Assembly: GCF_017086365.1 (NCBI RefSeq)
Contig: NZ_CP070969.1
Location: 4,774,001-4,838,000, forward strand
Length of the DNA stretch: 64,000 nt
DNA from: Paenibacillus tianjinensis
GTDB taxonomy: Bacteria; Bacillota; Bacilli; Paenibacillales; Paenibacillaceae
Direction: 5' to 3'
Positions 27,636-36,132 of the stretch are shown in pieces. The notes under the pieces are model-generated. The model did no database searches. It was not told the origin of the DNA and was given only the letters and a program-made list of their open reading frames with translations. Position 1 is the stretch's first letter. Each line of letters opens with the position of its first letter. A program made the position numbers and the translations under genes.

Positions 27636-28487
27636 ATGAAAGTGGGATTTATCGGAACAGGTAGCATGGGCGGTCTGCTCATTGAAACCTTTCTTAGTTC
27701 GGGAGCACTTGATCCAAGCGATGTGCTGGCCAGCAACCGCAGCCAAGGCAAGCTGCTGGAGCTTAAGAAGGTTCATCCCGGAATTACGGTTTGCGCAAGC
27801 AACAGCGAAACCGCATCAGGAAGCGATATTGTTTTTTTATGTGTCAAACCTTTGCAGTTCAAAACGTTATGTGATGAAATTGCTCCCTGTCTGAGCAGCG
27901 AGCAAATTGTCGTATCCATTACAAGTCCTGTCCAGCTCTACCATCTGGAATCCGTTCTGCCGTCCAAAGTTGCCAAGATTATTCCCAGCATCACCCATTC
28001 CGTCAAGAGCGGGACTTCTCTTTGCATCTTCGGAAGCAGGTTAAATAAAAAAGACAGGCTGGCGCTCCTCCAGCTGTTATCATTTATTGGCGTTCCTGCG
28101 GAAATCCCTGAGGGTCATACCCGGATTGCCTCTGATTTCTCCAGCTGCGGTCCGGCGTTCCTCAGTTATTTTCTGGAGCGGTGGATTGAAGCGGCTGTAG
28201 AAGCGACCGGCATCGACGAGGCACTGGTCAGCACGCTGGCCGGTGAAATGCTGCTTGGCACAGGCAAGCTGCTGACGGAAAGGGGGTTCACTCCCCAGGA
28301 GCTGCAGGAGCGGGTTGCCGTCCGCGGAGGAATTACGGCGGAGGCGCTGAACCACCTGCGTTCCAGTCTGGAAGGCGTATTCGAACGGCTGATCACCACA
28401 ACCCACGACAAATACAATGAGGATCTGAACAAGCTGGATGCCCTCTTCGGCCAGAGCGGCATCGTTCAAGGACCGCTGGACCGCTAG
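27636..28487 (+). CDS. comER: ComER, pyrroline-5-carboxylate reductase-like protein
   Basis: A 283-residue protein of the ProC family. N-terminal Rossmann motif VGFIGTGSMGGLLIE, then the ProC C-terminal dimerisation domain (ASDFSSCGPAFLSYFLERWIEAA...RVAVRGGITAEALNHL). The place, divergent from comEA, marks it as ComER rather than a housekeeping ProC. In Bacillus it has been linked to sporulation and biofilm regulation; the reaction is unproven. Confidence 0.93.
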   Translation: MKVGFIGTGSMGGLLIETFLSSGALDPSDVLASNRSQGKLLELKKVHPGITVCASNSETASGSDIVFLCVKPLQFKTLCDEIAPCLSSEQIVVSITSPVQLYHLESVLPSKVAKIIPSITHSVKSGTSLCIFGSRLNKKDRLALLQLLSFIGVPAEIPEGHTRIASDFSSCGPAFLSYFLERWIEAAVEATGIDEALVSTLAGEMLLGTGKLLTERGFTPQELQERVAVRGGITAEALNHLRSSLEGVFERLITTTHDKYNEDLNKLDALFGQSGIVQGPLDR

Positions 28488-28544
28488 TCTGCCTCTGCAA
28501 GGTACTGCACCTAAGTTCCTGCGTCCGTTCATATGGCAAGAAAC

Positions 28545-28580
28545 AAAAACCCGCAGCACGGAATCATCCGTAGCTGCGGG
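28545..28580 (-). terminator. Terminator after leuS (also closes comER)
   Basis: CCCGCAGCtACGGATGATTCCGTgCTGCGGG stem followed by TTTTTG on the minus strand, 19 bases from the leuS stop. Confidence 0.87.
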
Positions 28581-28598
28581 TAGAATTGCGTTCTTCGC

Positions 28599-31049
28599 TT
28601 AACCCACTACAATATTTACAAGCTTGCCGGGAACTGGAATGATTTTGCGGACGGTTTTGCCCTCTACAGCGGCCTTCACATTCGGCAGCGCCAGTGCATG
28701 TTCCTGCAGTTCCTGCTGGTCCATATCCGCTGCTACCAATGCACGCTGTACGATCTTGCCGTTCACCTGTATAACGATTTCAACCTCAGCATCCACCGTC
28801 CAGGCTTCTTCATAAGCCGGCCAAGGGACATAGCTGATGCTTCCTTCGTGGCCGAGCAGCTGCCACAGCTCTTCGGCAATATGCGGTGCCAGCGGCGACA
28901 GCATCTGCACGAAGTGCTCTGCCGCTTCCTTGGACAGGCTCTCCTGCTTGTAGGCATCGTTGATGAAGATCATCAGCTGGCTGATCGCTGTGTTGAAGCG
29001 CAGGTGTTCGAAATCATCACCAACCTTTTTCAGCGTCTTGTGCCAGGTGCGTTTGAACTCATCCGTACCGCCGTCCGCCGTAATTTTAGCGCTGAGGCTG
29101 CCGTCTTCGTTTACGAACAGGCGCCATACGCGGGAGAGGAAGCGGTGGATACCTTCCACGCCTTTTTCATTCCACGGCTTGGTAGCTTCCAGCGGCCCCA
29201 TGAACATTTCATAGACACGCAGGGTATCTGCCCCGTAGGCTTCCACAATCTCATCCGGGTTGATAACATTGCCGCGTGATTTACTCATCTTCTCATTGTT
29301 GTTCCCCAGAATCATGCCCTGGTTCACCAGTTTGTGGAACGGTTCCTTCGTATCCACTACACCAATATCGTAGAGCACTTTGTGCCAGAAGCGGGCATAC
29401 AGCAGGTGAAGCACCGCATGCTCAGCACCTCCGATGTACAGATCAACCGGCAGCCATTCCTTTTGCTTCTCCGGTGAACACAGCTCCTTGTCGTTATGCG
29501 GATCGATATAACGCAGGTAGTACCAGCAGCTGCCGGCCCATTGCGGCATGGTGTTGGTCTCGCGGCGGGCCTTCATGCCGGTCTCCGGATCAATCGTCTC
29601 CACCCACTCGGTTACGTTCGCCAGCGGAGATTCGCCGGTACCCGAAGGCTTAATGGCATCCACATCCGGCAGCATCAGCGGCAGCTGATCCACTGGAACA
29701 GTCTTCATCGTACCGTCTTCCAGATGCAGAATCGGAATCGGCTCACCCCAGTAACGCTGGCGGCTGAACAGCCAGTCGCGCAGGCGGTAGGTTACTTTGC
29801 CTTTACCGCTGCCCTTCTCCTCCAGCCAGGCGATCATCTTCGCGATAGCCTCTTTATTGTCCAGACCATTCAGGAAATCAGAGTTCACATGCGGGCCGTC
29901 GCCGGAGTAGGCCTCTTCCTCGACATTGCCGCCTTGAACAACTTCGATGATGTTCAGGCCGAACTGCTTGGCGAACTCCCAGTCACGGGTATCATGTCCC
30001 GGAACAGCCATAATCGCTCCCGTTCCGTAACCGGCCAATACATAATCGGCAATCCAGACCGGCACTTTAGCGCCGTTTACCGGATTAACCGCATAAGCGC
30101 CGGTGAATACACCGCTTTTCTCCTTGGCGAGGTCCGTACGTTCTAGATCACTCTTGCGGGCCGCTTTGTCGCGGTAATCTGCAACCGCAGCAGCCTGGGC
30201 TTCGGTTGTAATGATATTGACCAGTTTATGCTCAGGTGCCAGCACGCAATAGCTTGCTCCGAACAACGTATCCGGACGGGTGGTGAATACTTCCAGACTC
30301 GCCTCGTGGCCGTCAATCGCAAAGTTCACTTCCGCACCGGTCGATTTGCCGATCCAGTTGCGCTGCATATCCTTGATGCTTTCTTCCCAGTCCAGCTCAT
30401 CCAGATCCTCAAGCAGACGTTCCGCGTACTCCGTAATTTTCAGAATCCACTGGCGCATCGGTCTGCGGACGACCGGATGGCCGCCGCGCTCGCTTTTGCC
30501 GTCGATAACCTCTTCATTAGCCAATACGGTTCCCAGCGCTTCACACCAGTTAACCGATACCTCAGCCACATAAGCAAGTCCGCGGTTGTACAGCTGGATG
30601 AAGATCCACTGTGTCCATTTATAGTACTCCGGATCGGTAGTGCTGATCTCGCGGTCCCAATCGTACGAGAAGCCCAGCGATTTAATCTGGCGGCGGAAGT
30701 TGTCGATATTCTTAACCGTAATATCGCGCGGATGCTGTCCGGTATCCATTGCATACTGCTCTGCCGGAAGGCCGAAAGCATCCCAGCCCATCGGATGAAG
30801 CACATTGTAGCCGCGCATCCGTTTGTAGCGGGAGACGATATCTGTCGCCGTATATCCTTCCGGGTGACCTACATGCAGTCCTGCGCCCGAAGGATACGGA
30901 AACATATCCAGCGCGTAAAATTTCGGTTTGTCTTGGGCTTCGCCAGTCTTGAAGGTTTTGTTCTCATCCCAGAATTTCTGCCATTTCGGCTCGATGGTCT
31001 GGGCGCGGTAGCCAGTTCCGGCTGCCGTGCTTGTTTGATTCTCGCTCAT
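28599..31049 (-). CDS. leuS: Leucyl-tRNA synthetase
   Basis: Class I synthetase that charges tRNA-Leu, 816 residues. The HIGH-type motif HVGH is at residues 59-62 and KMSKS is in [10 protein letters not shown] in the second half; the CP1 editing domain ([19 protein letters not shown]) and C-terminal anticodon domain are present. Start ATG 31047-31049 follows AAGGAGGAG; the open frame upstream runs into the leader and is not coding. It is regulated by the T-box leader immediately upstream. Confidence 0.97.
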   Translation of the reverse strand: MSENQTSTAAGTGYRAQTIEPKWQKFWDENKTFKTGEAQDKPKFYALDMFPYPSGAGLHVGHPEGYTATDIVSRYKRMRGYNVLHPMGWDAFGLPAEQYAMDTGQHPRDITVKNIDNFRRQIKSLGFSYDWDREISTTDPEYYKWTQWIFIQLYNRGLAYVAEVSVNWCEALGTVLANEEVIDGKSERGGHPVVRRPMRQWILKITEYAERLLEDLDELDWEESIKDMQRNWIGKSTGAEVNFAIDGHEASLEVFTTRPDTLFGASYCVLAPEHKLVNIITTEAQAAAVADYRDKAARKSDLERTDLAKEKSGVFTGAYAVNPVNGAKVPVWIADYVLAGYGTGAIMAVPGHDTRDWEFAKQFGLNIIEVVQGGNVEEEAYSGDGPHVNSDFLNGLDNKEAIAKMIAWLEEKGSGKGKVTYRLRDWLFSRQRYWGEPIPILHLEDGTMKTVPVDQLPLMLPDVDAIKPSGTGESPLANVTEWVETIDPETGMKARRETNTMPQWAGSCWYYLRYIDPHNDKELCSPEKQKEWLPVDLYIGGAEHAVLHLLYARFWHKVLYDIGVVDTKEPFHKLVNQGMILGNNNEKMSKSRGNVINPDEIVEAYGADTLRVYEMFMGPLEATKPWNEKGVEGIHRFLSRVWRLFVNEDGSLSAKITADGGTDEFKRTWHKTLKKVGDDFEHLRFNTAISQLMIFINDAYKQESLSKEAAEHFVQMLSPLAPHIAEELWQLLGHEGSISYVPWPAYEEAWTVDAEVEIVIQVNGKIVQRALVAADMDQQELQEHALALPNVKAAVEGKTVRKIIPVPGKLVNIVVG

Positions 31050-31087
31050 CTCATTCTCCTCCTTGGAGTACTGCTGCTGTAAGTACA

Positions 31088-31405
31088 AAAAAACCTCCCA
31101 TCCCTAGCGTATTTACGCTAGGGACGAGAGGTTTGAATTCCCGTGGTACCACCCTAGTTAGCGGCCGGACATGCTCTGCCTGCCACTCACTTTGACACCC
31201 TTTATCGGGGGTGAGGCGACGACGGTTCACACGCTGGATTCTGTAAAAACCGTGTACAGAACCTGCGGCTTGCGCCGTTACTCCGAGGTGAGTTCATCCG
31301 CTTCGTTAACCGGCTTGCACCTGTACACCGGCTCTCTGAACTAACGTCCAGCGAATTAGTACTCCTCTTCATCGACAAGTATTCGTAATGCTAATCGTAA
31401 TATTA
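31088..31405 (-). promoter_or_regulatory. T-box riboswitch of leuS (CUC specifier)
   Basis: Transcribed leader that reads uncharged tRNA-Leu. The T-box AGGGTGGTACCACGGG is complete at 31140-31155. The terminator hairpin follows at 31088-31132 with a T run. In stem I the specifier region reads GAACTCACC, giving a CTC (Leu) specifier at 31290-31292. The leader also has a purine-rich AGAGAGCCGG element near its 5' end. Uncharged tRNA binding would favour the antiterminator and leuS expression. Confidence 0.93.
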
Positions 31406-31411
31406 CACAAT

Positions 31412-31441
31412 ATTATATACAACTTTGTTGTCTATAGTCAA
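31412..31441 (-). promoter_or_regulatory. leuS promoter
   Basis: TTGACT (31436-31441), 18 bases, TATAAT (31412-31417) on the minus strand, just ahead of the T-box leader. Confidence 0.8.
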
Positions 31442-31454
31442 CGTTTTTGCCAGC

Positions 31455-32522
31455 TTATGCCGGCTTACGCCGGATATAATACGTAAAGATATGCTGTATG
31501 ACGACTTTCCCGGCTGCAAAGACCGGTACTGCAAGGATTAAGCCGATCATTCCCGCAACCTCCCCGCCGACCAGCAGGGCAAAAATGATCATCAGCGGAT
31601 GCAGATGAAGCCTGCGGCCTACCACTTGAGGAGAAATGACGTTGCTCTCCAGCATCTGGCACAGTGTATTCACAACAGCTACCAGCAGCACAAGCCGCAG
31701 CGAGATTGTCGAGGCCATCACAATCGCAGGCGCTGCTCCAAGAAACGGCCCCATATAGGGCACGATATTGAATACGGCAACTACACAGGCAAACAGCAGG
31801 GCATAGGGCATACCAATGATTGCGTAGCCGATATACGCCAGTACACCGATGATAAGACAGACCAGAAACTGGCCGCGGATATAATTGCCGAGCGCATCAT
31901 CGATATCCTTCAGGAGCTTCACCATCGATTTGCGGCGCGAGCGGGGCAGACAGGAAACGACCGTCCGTTCGAACACATCGAAGTCTTTTAGGATATAGAA
32001 CACAAGAAACGGTACGATAAACGCATTGAACAGCACCCCTATCGTCGTTCCGATATTATCGAGAAAATGGGAAATCCCTTCCTCAAGGCGGTTCTCCAGT
32101 TGAAAAAACCAGTTATTCATCCCCGTTTCTACACCCGGCGGGATCAGCCTGCTATTCATATTCCGCATTAAGCCCTGCGCATGCAGCGTCATTTCCGGCA
32201 AATGCTCATTCAGCTCTTCAAGCTGTTCGATGAACATCGGGATCAGGTTAATGGCGATGACCGCAAGCGTAGTCAGGAATACGGTATAGATGAGCAGCAC
32301 CGCCACACCCCGCGGCATTTTCCGCCCGGCCAGCATACTGACTACCGGATTCAGTACATAGGAAATGATCATCGCAGCCAGAAAGGGCGCCAGAATCGCT
32401 TTTAAAAAAACGAATATCCCATGCAGCATCGGACGGAGCAGCCAGACAAAATATAAAATGATCAGGGCGAGCAGCACACCGATCATCCAGCGGAACCATT
32501 TGCTTTGCGACCATTGCTCCAC
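31455..32522 (-). CDS. AI-2E family transporter/permease
   Basis: A polytopic inner-membrane protein of 355 residues in the AI-2E transporter family (PF01594), a group with varied exporters and few proven substrates. About eight hydrophobic helices, the first at about 13-30, and the family C-terminal region (NIVPYMGPFLGAAPAIVMA...VISPQVVGRRLHLHPLMIIFALLVGG). I chose GTG 32520-32522 since AGGAGGGATAAC precedes it; an ATG nine codons upstream contains that site. The gene is divergent from the first lichenase gene. Confidence 0.88.
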   Translation of the reverse strand: MEQWSQSKWFRWMIGVLLALIILYFVWLLRPMLHGIFVFLKAILAPFLAAMIISYVLNPVVSMLAGRKMPRGVAVLLIYTVFLTTLAVIAINLIPMFIEQLEELNEHLPEMTLHAQGLMRNMNSRLIPPGVETGMNNWFFQLENRLEEGISHFLDNIGTTIGVLFNAFIVPFLVFYILKDFDVFERTVVSCLPRSRRKSMVKLLKDIDDALGNYIRGQFLVCLIIGVLAYIGYAIIGMPYALLFACVVAVFNIVPYMGPFLGAAPAIVMASTISLRLVLLVAVVNTLCQMLESNVISPQVVGRRLHLHPLMIIFALLVGGEVAGMIGLILAVPVFAAGKVVIQHIFTYYIRRKPA

Positions 32523-32623
32523 GTTATCCCTCCTGATCGAATTCAGCATAAGACAGACATACGATATCAGTATGTGTGGGAGGAAGGCAAAATACTCTAG
32601 TTGCCCAACAAATAAATTGTTTT

Positions 32624-32679
32624 TTTGTTATCCAGGTTCGAAAGTTGGTATGGTGGACAGAATTTGCGTTAGCTAGAAT
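32624..32679 (+). promoter_or_regulatory. Beta-glucan regulon promoter 1 (lichenase 1)
   Basis: Box A TTTGTTATCC (32624-32633), 11 bases, box B TTGGTATGGT (32645-32654), 19 bases, -10 TAGAAT (32674-32679). The same order and spacing recur at 33529, 45890 and 50568. Box B lies over the -35 position and there is no good -35, as in class-II activator promoters. Confidence 0.8.
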
Positions 32680-32685
32680 CATATT

Positions 32686-32699
32686 GTAAAACGCTTTCA
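32686..32699 (+). promoter_or_regulatory. cre-like site (catabolite repression)
   Basis: GTAAAACGCTTTCA matches the cre pattern TGWAANCGNTNWCA at 12 of 14 positions. It overlaps the predicted transcription start of lichenase 1, a position where CcpA would repress. Confidence 0.55.
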
Positions 32700-32721
32700 T
32701 TTTAAGGAGGAATGCTTTTCT

Positions 32722-33444
32722 ATGAAAAGGCTGAAGAAATTTTGCGGTGCTGGTCTGACCTTGCTGCTTGTCGGATTGCTGGCGGGTGCTCCGTCTGTAT
32801 CGGCTGCCACCGTCTTTTATGAACCTCTGACCTACTTCAATTCCGCAACCTGGCAAAAAGCCGACGGCTATTCCAATGGAGGTATGTTTAACTGCACCTG
32901 GCGCGCCAACAATGTCTCATTTACCAGCGGAGGACAGCTTCGCCTTGCACTGACCAGCTCCAGCTACAATAAGTTTGACGGGGCAGAATACCGGTCTACA
33001 AACAAGTATGGCTACGGCAAATATGAGGTCAGCATGATGCCGGCCAAGAACAGCGGAATCGTCTCCTCCTTCTTCACTTATACCGGTCCTTCCGATGGAA
33101 CACCATGGGATGAGATTGATATCGAATTCCTTGGCAAGGATACGACTAAAGTACAGTTCAATTATTACACTAACGGCGTTGGCGGACACGAAAAGGTTGT
33201 CGATCTGGGCTTTGATGCTTCACAGGGTTATCATACGTATGCTTTCGACTGGCAGGCAGGGTCGATTAAATGGTACGTGGATGGAGTGCTCAAGCATACG
33301 GCCACGAGCAATATTCCCTCCCATGCCGGTAAAATCATGATGAACCTTTGGAATGGTACAGGCGTCGATTCCTGGCTCGGATCATATAACGGGGCTAATC
33401 CGCTGTATGCCTATTACGACTGGTTGAAATATACTGGCAACTAA
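32722..33444 (+). CDS. bglS: Secreted GH16 beta-1,3-1,4-glucanase (lichenase)
   Basis: Secreted endo-glucanase that hydrolyses beta-1,3-1,4-glucans. The 240-residue protein has a signal peptide (about 1-28, cleavage near PSVSA) and the compact GH16 lichenase fold. Catalytic motif WDEIDIEFLG gives nucleophile E131 and acid/base E135. Typical lichenase segments YSNGGMFNCTW and NLWNGTG are present. ATG 32722 follows AAGGAGG. It is controlled by the first regulon promoter and a cre-like site, and closed by a strong terminator, so it is monocistronic. Confidence 0.95.
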   Translation: MKRLKKFCGAGLTLLLVGLLAGAPSVSAATVFYEPLTYFNSATWQKADGYSNGGMFNCTWRANNVSFTSGGQLRLALTSSSYNKFDGAEYRSTNKYGYGKYEVSMMPAKNSGIVSSFFTYTGPSDGTPWDEIDIEFLGKDTTKVQFNYYTNGVGGHEKVVDLGFDASQGYHTYAFDWQAGSIKWYVDGVLKHTATSNIPSHAGKIMMNLWNGTGVDSWLGSYNGANPLYAYYDWLKYTGN

Positions 33445-33450
33445 AAGCGA

Positions 33451-33501
33451 GTAAAAGGACCCCGGCGGCTGCTGAAAACGCGCCTGCCGGGGTCCTTTTA
33501 C
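33451..33501 (+). terminator. Terminator after lichenase 1
   Basis: GTAAAAGGACCCCGGCGG / TGCCGGGGTCCTTTTAC hairpin; A-rich and T-rich flanks make it bidirectional. Confidence 0.87.
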
Positions 33502-33528
33502 TTCTGTTGAAATCCGTTATCTTCAGAA

Positions 33529-33584
33529 TTTGTTATTCGGATTGACACATTGGTATGGCGGCTGCAGCCGTCATTCAGTACGAT
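33529..33584 (+). promoter_or_regulatory. Beta-glucan regulon promoter 2 (lichenase 2)
   Basis: Box A TTTGTTATTC (33529-33538), 11 bases, box B TTGGTATGGC (33550-33559), 19 bases, -10 TACGAT (33579-33584). Spacings match promoter 1 exactly. Confidence 0.8.
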
Positions 33585-33616
33585 ATTAGCAAGAATACTT
33601 CACAGGAGGAACAGGT

Positions 33617-34372
33617 TTGATACGCAGCAGGTTAATCAAAATGTCCGCAGCGGTTGCAGCTCTGTCGGCCGCTGTATGGGGGATATGGGCTTTCACTTCA
33701 GCATCCAGCTCAGAAGAAGCCGGAATCATCAAGGACAATTTCACAACATTCAACACGGAGTTCTGGAAGAAAACGGATGGCTATTCCAATGGAGACATGT
33801 TCAACTGCACCTGGCGCGGGGACAACGTTTCGTTCGCCGGAGATGACCTCCTGACTCTGTCACTCACCAGCCCGTCTCCGGGAGAATACGACGGTGCGGA
33901 GTACCGTTCGCTGGACAAGTACAGCTATGGCAGGTATGAAATTCGGATGAAGCCGGCGGCGAATCCCGGTGTGGTCTCTTCTTTTTTCACTTATACCGGC
34001 CCTTCGGAAGGCGAGCCTTGGGATGAAATCGACATTGAATTTTTGGGCAAGAACACGCGGCAGGTGCAGTTAAATTACTTCACTGACGGCGCAGGGGGGC
34101 ATGAGCAGGTGATCGACCTCGGCTTTGATGCCTCACAGGAATTCCACTGGTACGGCTTCGACTGGAAGAGGGACTCCATTACCTGGTACATCGACGGCCG
34201 GCCCGTTCACACAGCCACCGAGAACATTCCCTCCACCGCGGGCCGCATTATGATGAATCTCTGGAACGGGACTGGTGTGGACTCCTGGCTGGAGCCGTTT
34301 GACGGCAAGGTACCGCTCCACGCATACTATGACCAGTTCCGCTATACTCCGGATCAAGCGCCCGGCGAGTAA
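33617..34372 (+). CDS. Second GH16 lichenase-type glucanase
   Basis: A 251-residue paralog of the protein encoded just upstream, sharing most of its GH16 domain. Catalytic motif WDEIDIEFLG gives E137 and E141. The N-terminus has a hydrophobic helix (about 9-27) followed by SASSSEEAG; it lacks an obvious AXA cleavage site and may stay membrane-anchored. The start is TTG 33617-33619 with AGGAGG upstream. It has its own regulon promoter. Tandem duplication followed by divergence is the likely origin. Confidence 0.92.
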   Translation: MIRSRLIKMSAAVAALSAAVWGIWAFTSASSSEEAGIIKDNFTTFNTEFWKKTDGYSNGDMFNCTWRGDNVSFAGDDLLTLSLTSPSPGEYDGAEYRSLDKYSYGRYEIRMKPAANPGVVSSFFTYTGPSEGEPWDEIDIEFLGKNTRQVQLNYFTDGAGGHEQVIDLGFDASQEFHWYGFDWKRDSITWYIDGRPVHTATENIPSTAGRIMMNLWNGTGVDSWLEPFDGKVPLHAYYDQFRYTPDQAPGE

Positions 34373-34390
34373 AATTCCCGGCGCCAATCC

Positions 34391-34426
34391 GACAAGAAAC
34401 CGCCTTAATCAAGGCGGTTTCTTGTC
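34391..34426. terminator. Hairpin between convergent lichenase 2 and the SBP gene
   Basis: GACAAGAAACCGCCTT, AATC, AAGGCGGTTTCTTGTC: a perfect 16-bp stem. It lies between the convergent genes; U-tracts are weak (short TTTCTTG), but the position fits a shared terminator. Confidence 0.7.
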
Positions 34427-34435
34427 CCTGCGCAC

Positions 34436-36016
34436 TCAATGGCGGCTGCGGTCCCAGGCATTGACCTCTGAGGTTTCGGTTAATCCCCCGTAGGCTTTCC
34501 ATTTGCCGACAAATTCGTCAAATTCCCCGATGCCGCTGTCCGCGAAGATGATTTTTTGATAGCTTTTTTGTTCCAGCTTCTTCAGCAGCTCCCCGGCGCT
34601 CTTCATCGTCACGGTCGGCGGTCCCGTGAACTGCTCCTTACGGGAGGCCTCCTTCTGGCCGAGCAGCACGGGAGCAATGTCCTCCGGGATTTCCTTAATG
34701 ACTTTGGAAGGAATTCTCGCTCCGTCGAAGGTCAGCGTGTAAGAAGCGACCCGGATGCCGCCCATCGGCAGAGCAGAAGGCATAATGGTCGGATTTCCGT
34801 CAACCATTGCCCAATCATATCCCTCTGCAAGACCATTTATGAATTCGCCGGTCGAGGTAGCATAAGAATCAAACAAATAATTCTGATAGGTAAAAAAGAT
34901 TTCAGGATGCTTCATCTTCTTGTTAATGAGAATAGCACCGTTGACAGGCAAGGTTCCTCTTCTCATGGCGGTGCCGTCCGGTCCGGAAGGGATGGCGACA
35001 GCCTGGACGCGTGCCTTCGGGTCAGTATCGGTCAGGTATGATAAGGGCCAGCCGCGCATCCAGTACGGACCGGCAATGATGCCGGCCTTGCCCGAAACGA
35101 ACAGATTGGCGGCACCCTCTTCATCCAGCCACGCACTGTCGGCGGACAAGTATCCTTGCCCCACCCAATGCTTCATCAGTGCGACTGCCTTCCTGGCACC
35201 CGGCAGCACGGACCCGTATTCCAGTGTTCCGTCGCTCCGGCGGTTCCATTGCTCAGGAACCGTGCCGAACGCGCCAAAAATCCAGCTGCTGTCGCCCATC
35301 CAGGTATTGGCACCATTCCTGAAACCGACTGCAAGGCCGTAAGTGTCCTTAAGGCCGTTGCCGTCCGGGTCCCGGTTGACAAAGGCATCCATGACCCGTT
35401 CCAGTTCGTCCAAAGTCCGCGGTGCTGCCAGATTCAGCTTGTCCAGCCAATCCTGGCGGATCCAGAGCAGCGGATCGGAGTTATATTCATAGTCCATGAT
35501 TGGAATTGCATACTTGTGTCCGTCCTGCACGAAGGGATCCCACGCCGAGGGGTCCTCGGCCACGGCCTTCTTCCACACCGCGGAAGCATATTTTTCAAAT
35601 AAACTGCCAACTTCCATGAATTGCCCGGATTTGATCAGTTCCTGGATGATATCGGCATCTCTTGTCGTTACGACATCGGGCATATTGCCTTTAGCCAGCT
35701 CAAGTCTCAGCTTGTTGGCATAGGTCTCGGAGGTGCCGGAGATGGTCCATAGATAACGGATGCGGATACCCAGCCGCTCCTCAGCCCAGGTCGTATGCAC
35801 GTTATGTTCTAGGCTCTCGCCCTTTTTAAAGGTCAGATTGGGGTTGACGGAGCCTACTGTATACAGATCTACAGGAGGAATATATTTACCTTCACTGACT
35901 TCGAAATGAGGCGTTAGGCTCTCCTGGGAAGCTGCCGGGAGACTTTCGCCGGTGCTCTGAAAATTGCAACCCGACAACGTCAGGAGCAGTATGAGTAGCG
36001 ATAAACGGATTTTCAT
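34436..36016 (-). CDS. Extracellular solute-binding lipoprotein (orphan)
   Basis: A 526-residue ABC-type solute-binding lipoprotein of the large family-1 type common next to YesM/YesN systems. Signal peptide with lipobox LSGC (cysteine 17). The chain has typical binding-protein motifs: MPDVVTTRDADIIQELIKSGQFMEVGSLFEKYA and WIRQDWLDKLNLAAPRTLDELERVMDAF. No permease genes adjoin it; it is divergent from the sensor kinase with 116 bases between. It may present sugar to the sensor rather than to a transporter, which is an inference from its position. Confidence 0.9.
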   Translation of the reverse strand: MKIRLSLLILLLTLSGCNFQSTGESLPAASQESLTPHFEVSEGKYIPPVDLYTVGSVNPNLTFKKGESLEHNVHTTWAEERLGIRIRYLWTISGTSETYANKLRLELAKGNMPDVVTTRDADIIQELIKSGQFMEVGSLFEKYASAVWKKAVAEDPSAWDPFVQDGHKYAIPIMDYEYNSDPLLWIRQDWLDKLNLAAPRTLDELERVMDAFVNRDPDGNGLKDTYGLAVGFRNGANTWMGDSSWIFGAFGTVPEQWNRRSDGTLEYGSVLPGARKAVALMKHWVGQGYLSADSAWLDEEGAANLFVSGKAGIIAGPYWMRGWPLSYLTDTDPKARVQAVAIPSGPDGTAMRRGTLPVNGAILINKKMKHPEIFFTYQNYLFDSYATSTGEFINGLAEGYDWAMVDGNPTIMPSALPMGGIRVASYTLTFDGARIPSKVIKEIPEDIAPVLLGQKEASRKEQFTGPPTVTMKSAGELLKKLEQKSYQKIIFADSGIGEFDEFVGKWKAYGGLTETSEVNAWDRSRH

Positions 36017-36058
36017 GGAACACCTGCTTTTCGTAAAATACTGGGGAGTTAAACCGAT

Positions 36059-36092
36059 TGTATCACAATCGTCTTCCGCATCGTGTGATACA
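36059..36092. promoter_or_regulatory. Inverted repeat in the SBP/sensor kinase intergenic region
   Basis: TGTATCACA, 16 bases, TGTGATACA: two perfect 9-base arms in the only space between divergent genes. It is a candidate operator for both, or a site for a regulator outside the window. It does not resemble the TTGKTAT boxes of the regulon. Confidence 0.5.
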
Positions 36093-36132
36093 CTTCTTTT
36101 AGTAAATTGAAGTCTTTGTAAAGGATGATCTT

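Noticed and set aside
31050..31088. Extension of leuS into its leader
   Set aside because: The longer frame begins in the terminator region of the T-box, and the strong AAGGAGGAG site serves the ATG at 31047-31049.
36017..36132. A fifth beta-glucan regulon box between the orphan SBP and the kinase
   Set aside because: Neither strand has TTTGTTAT with a TTGKTAT box at the required spacing.
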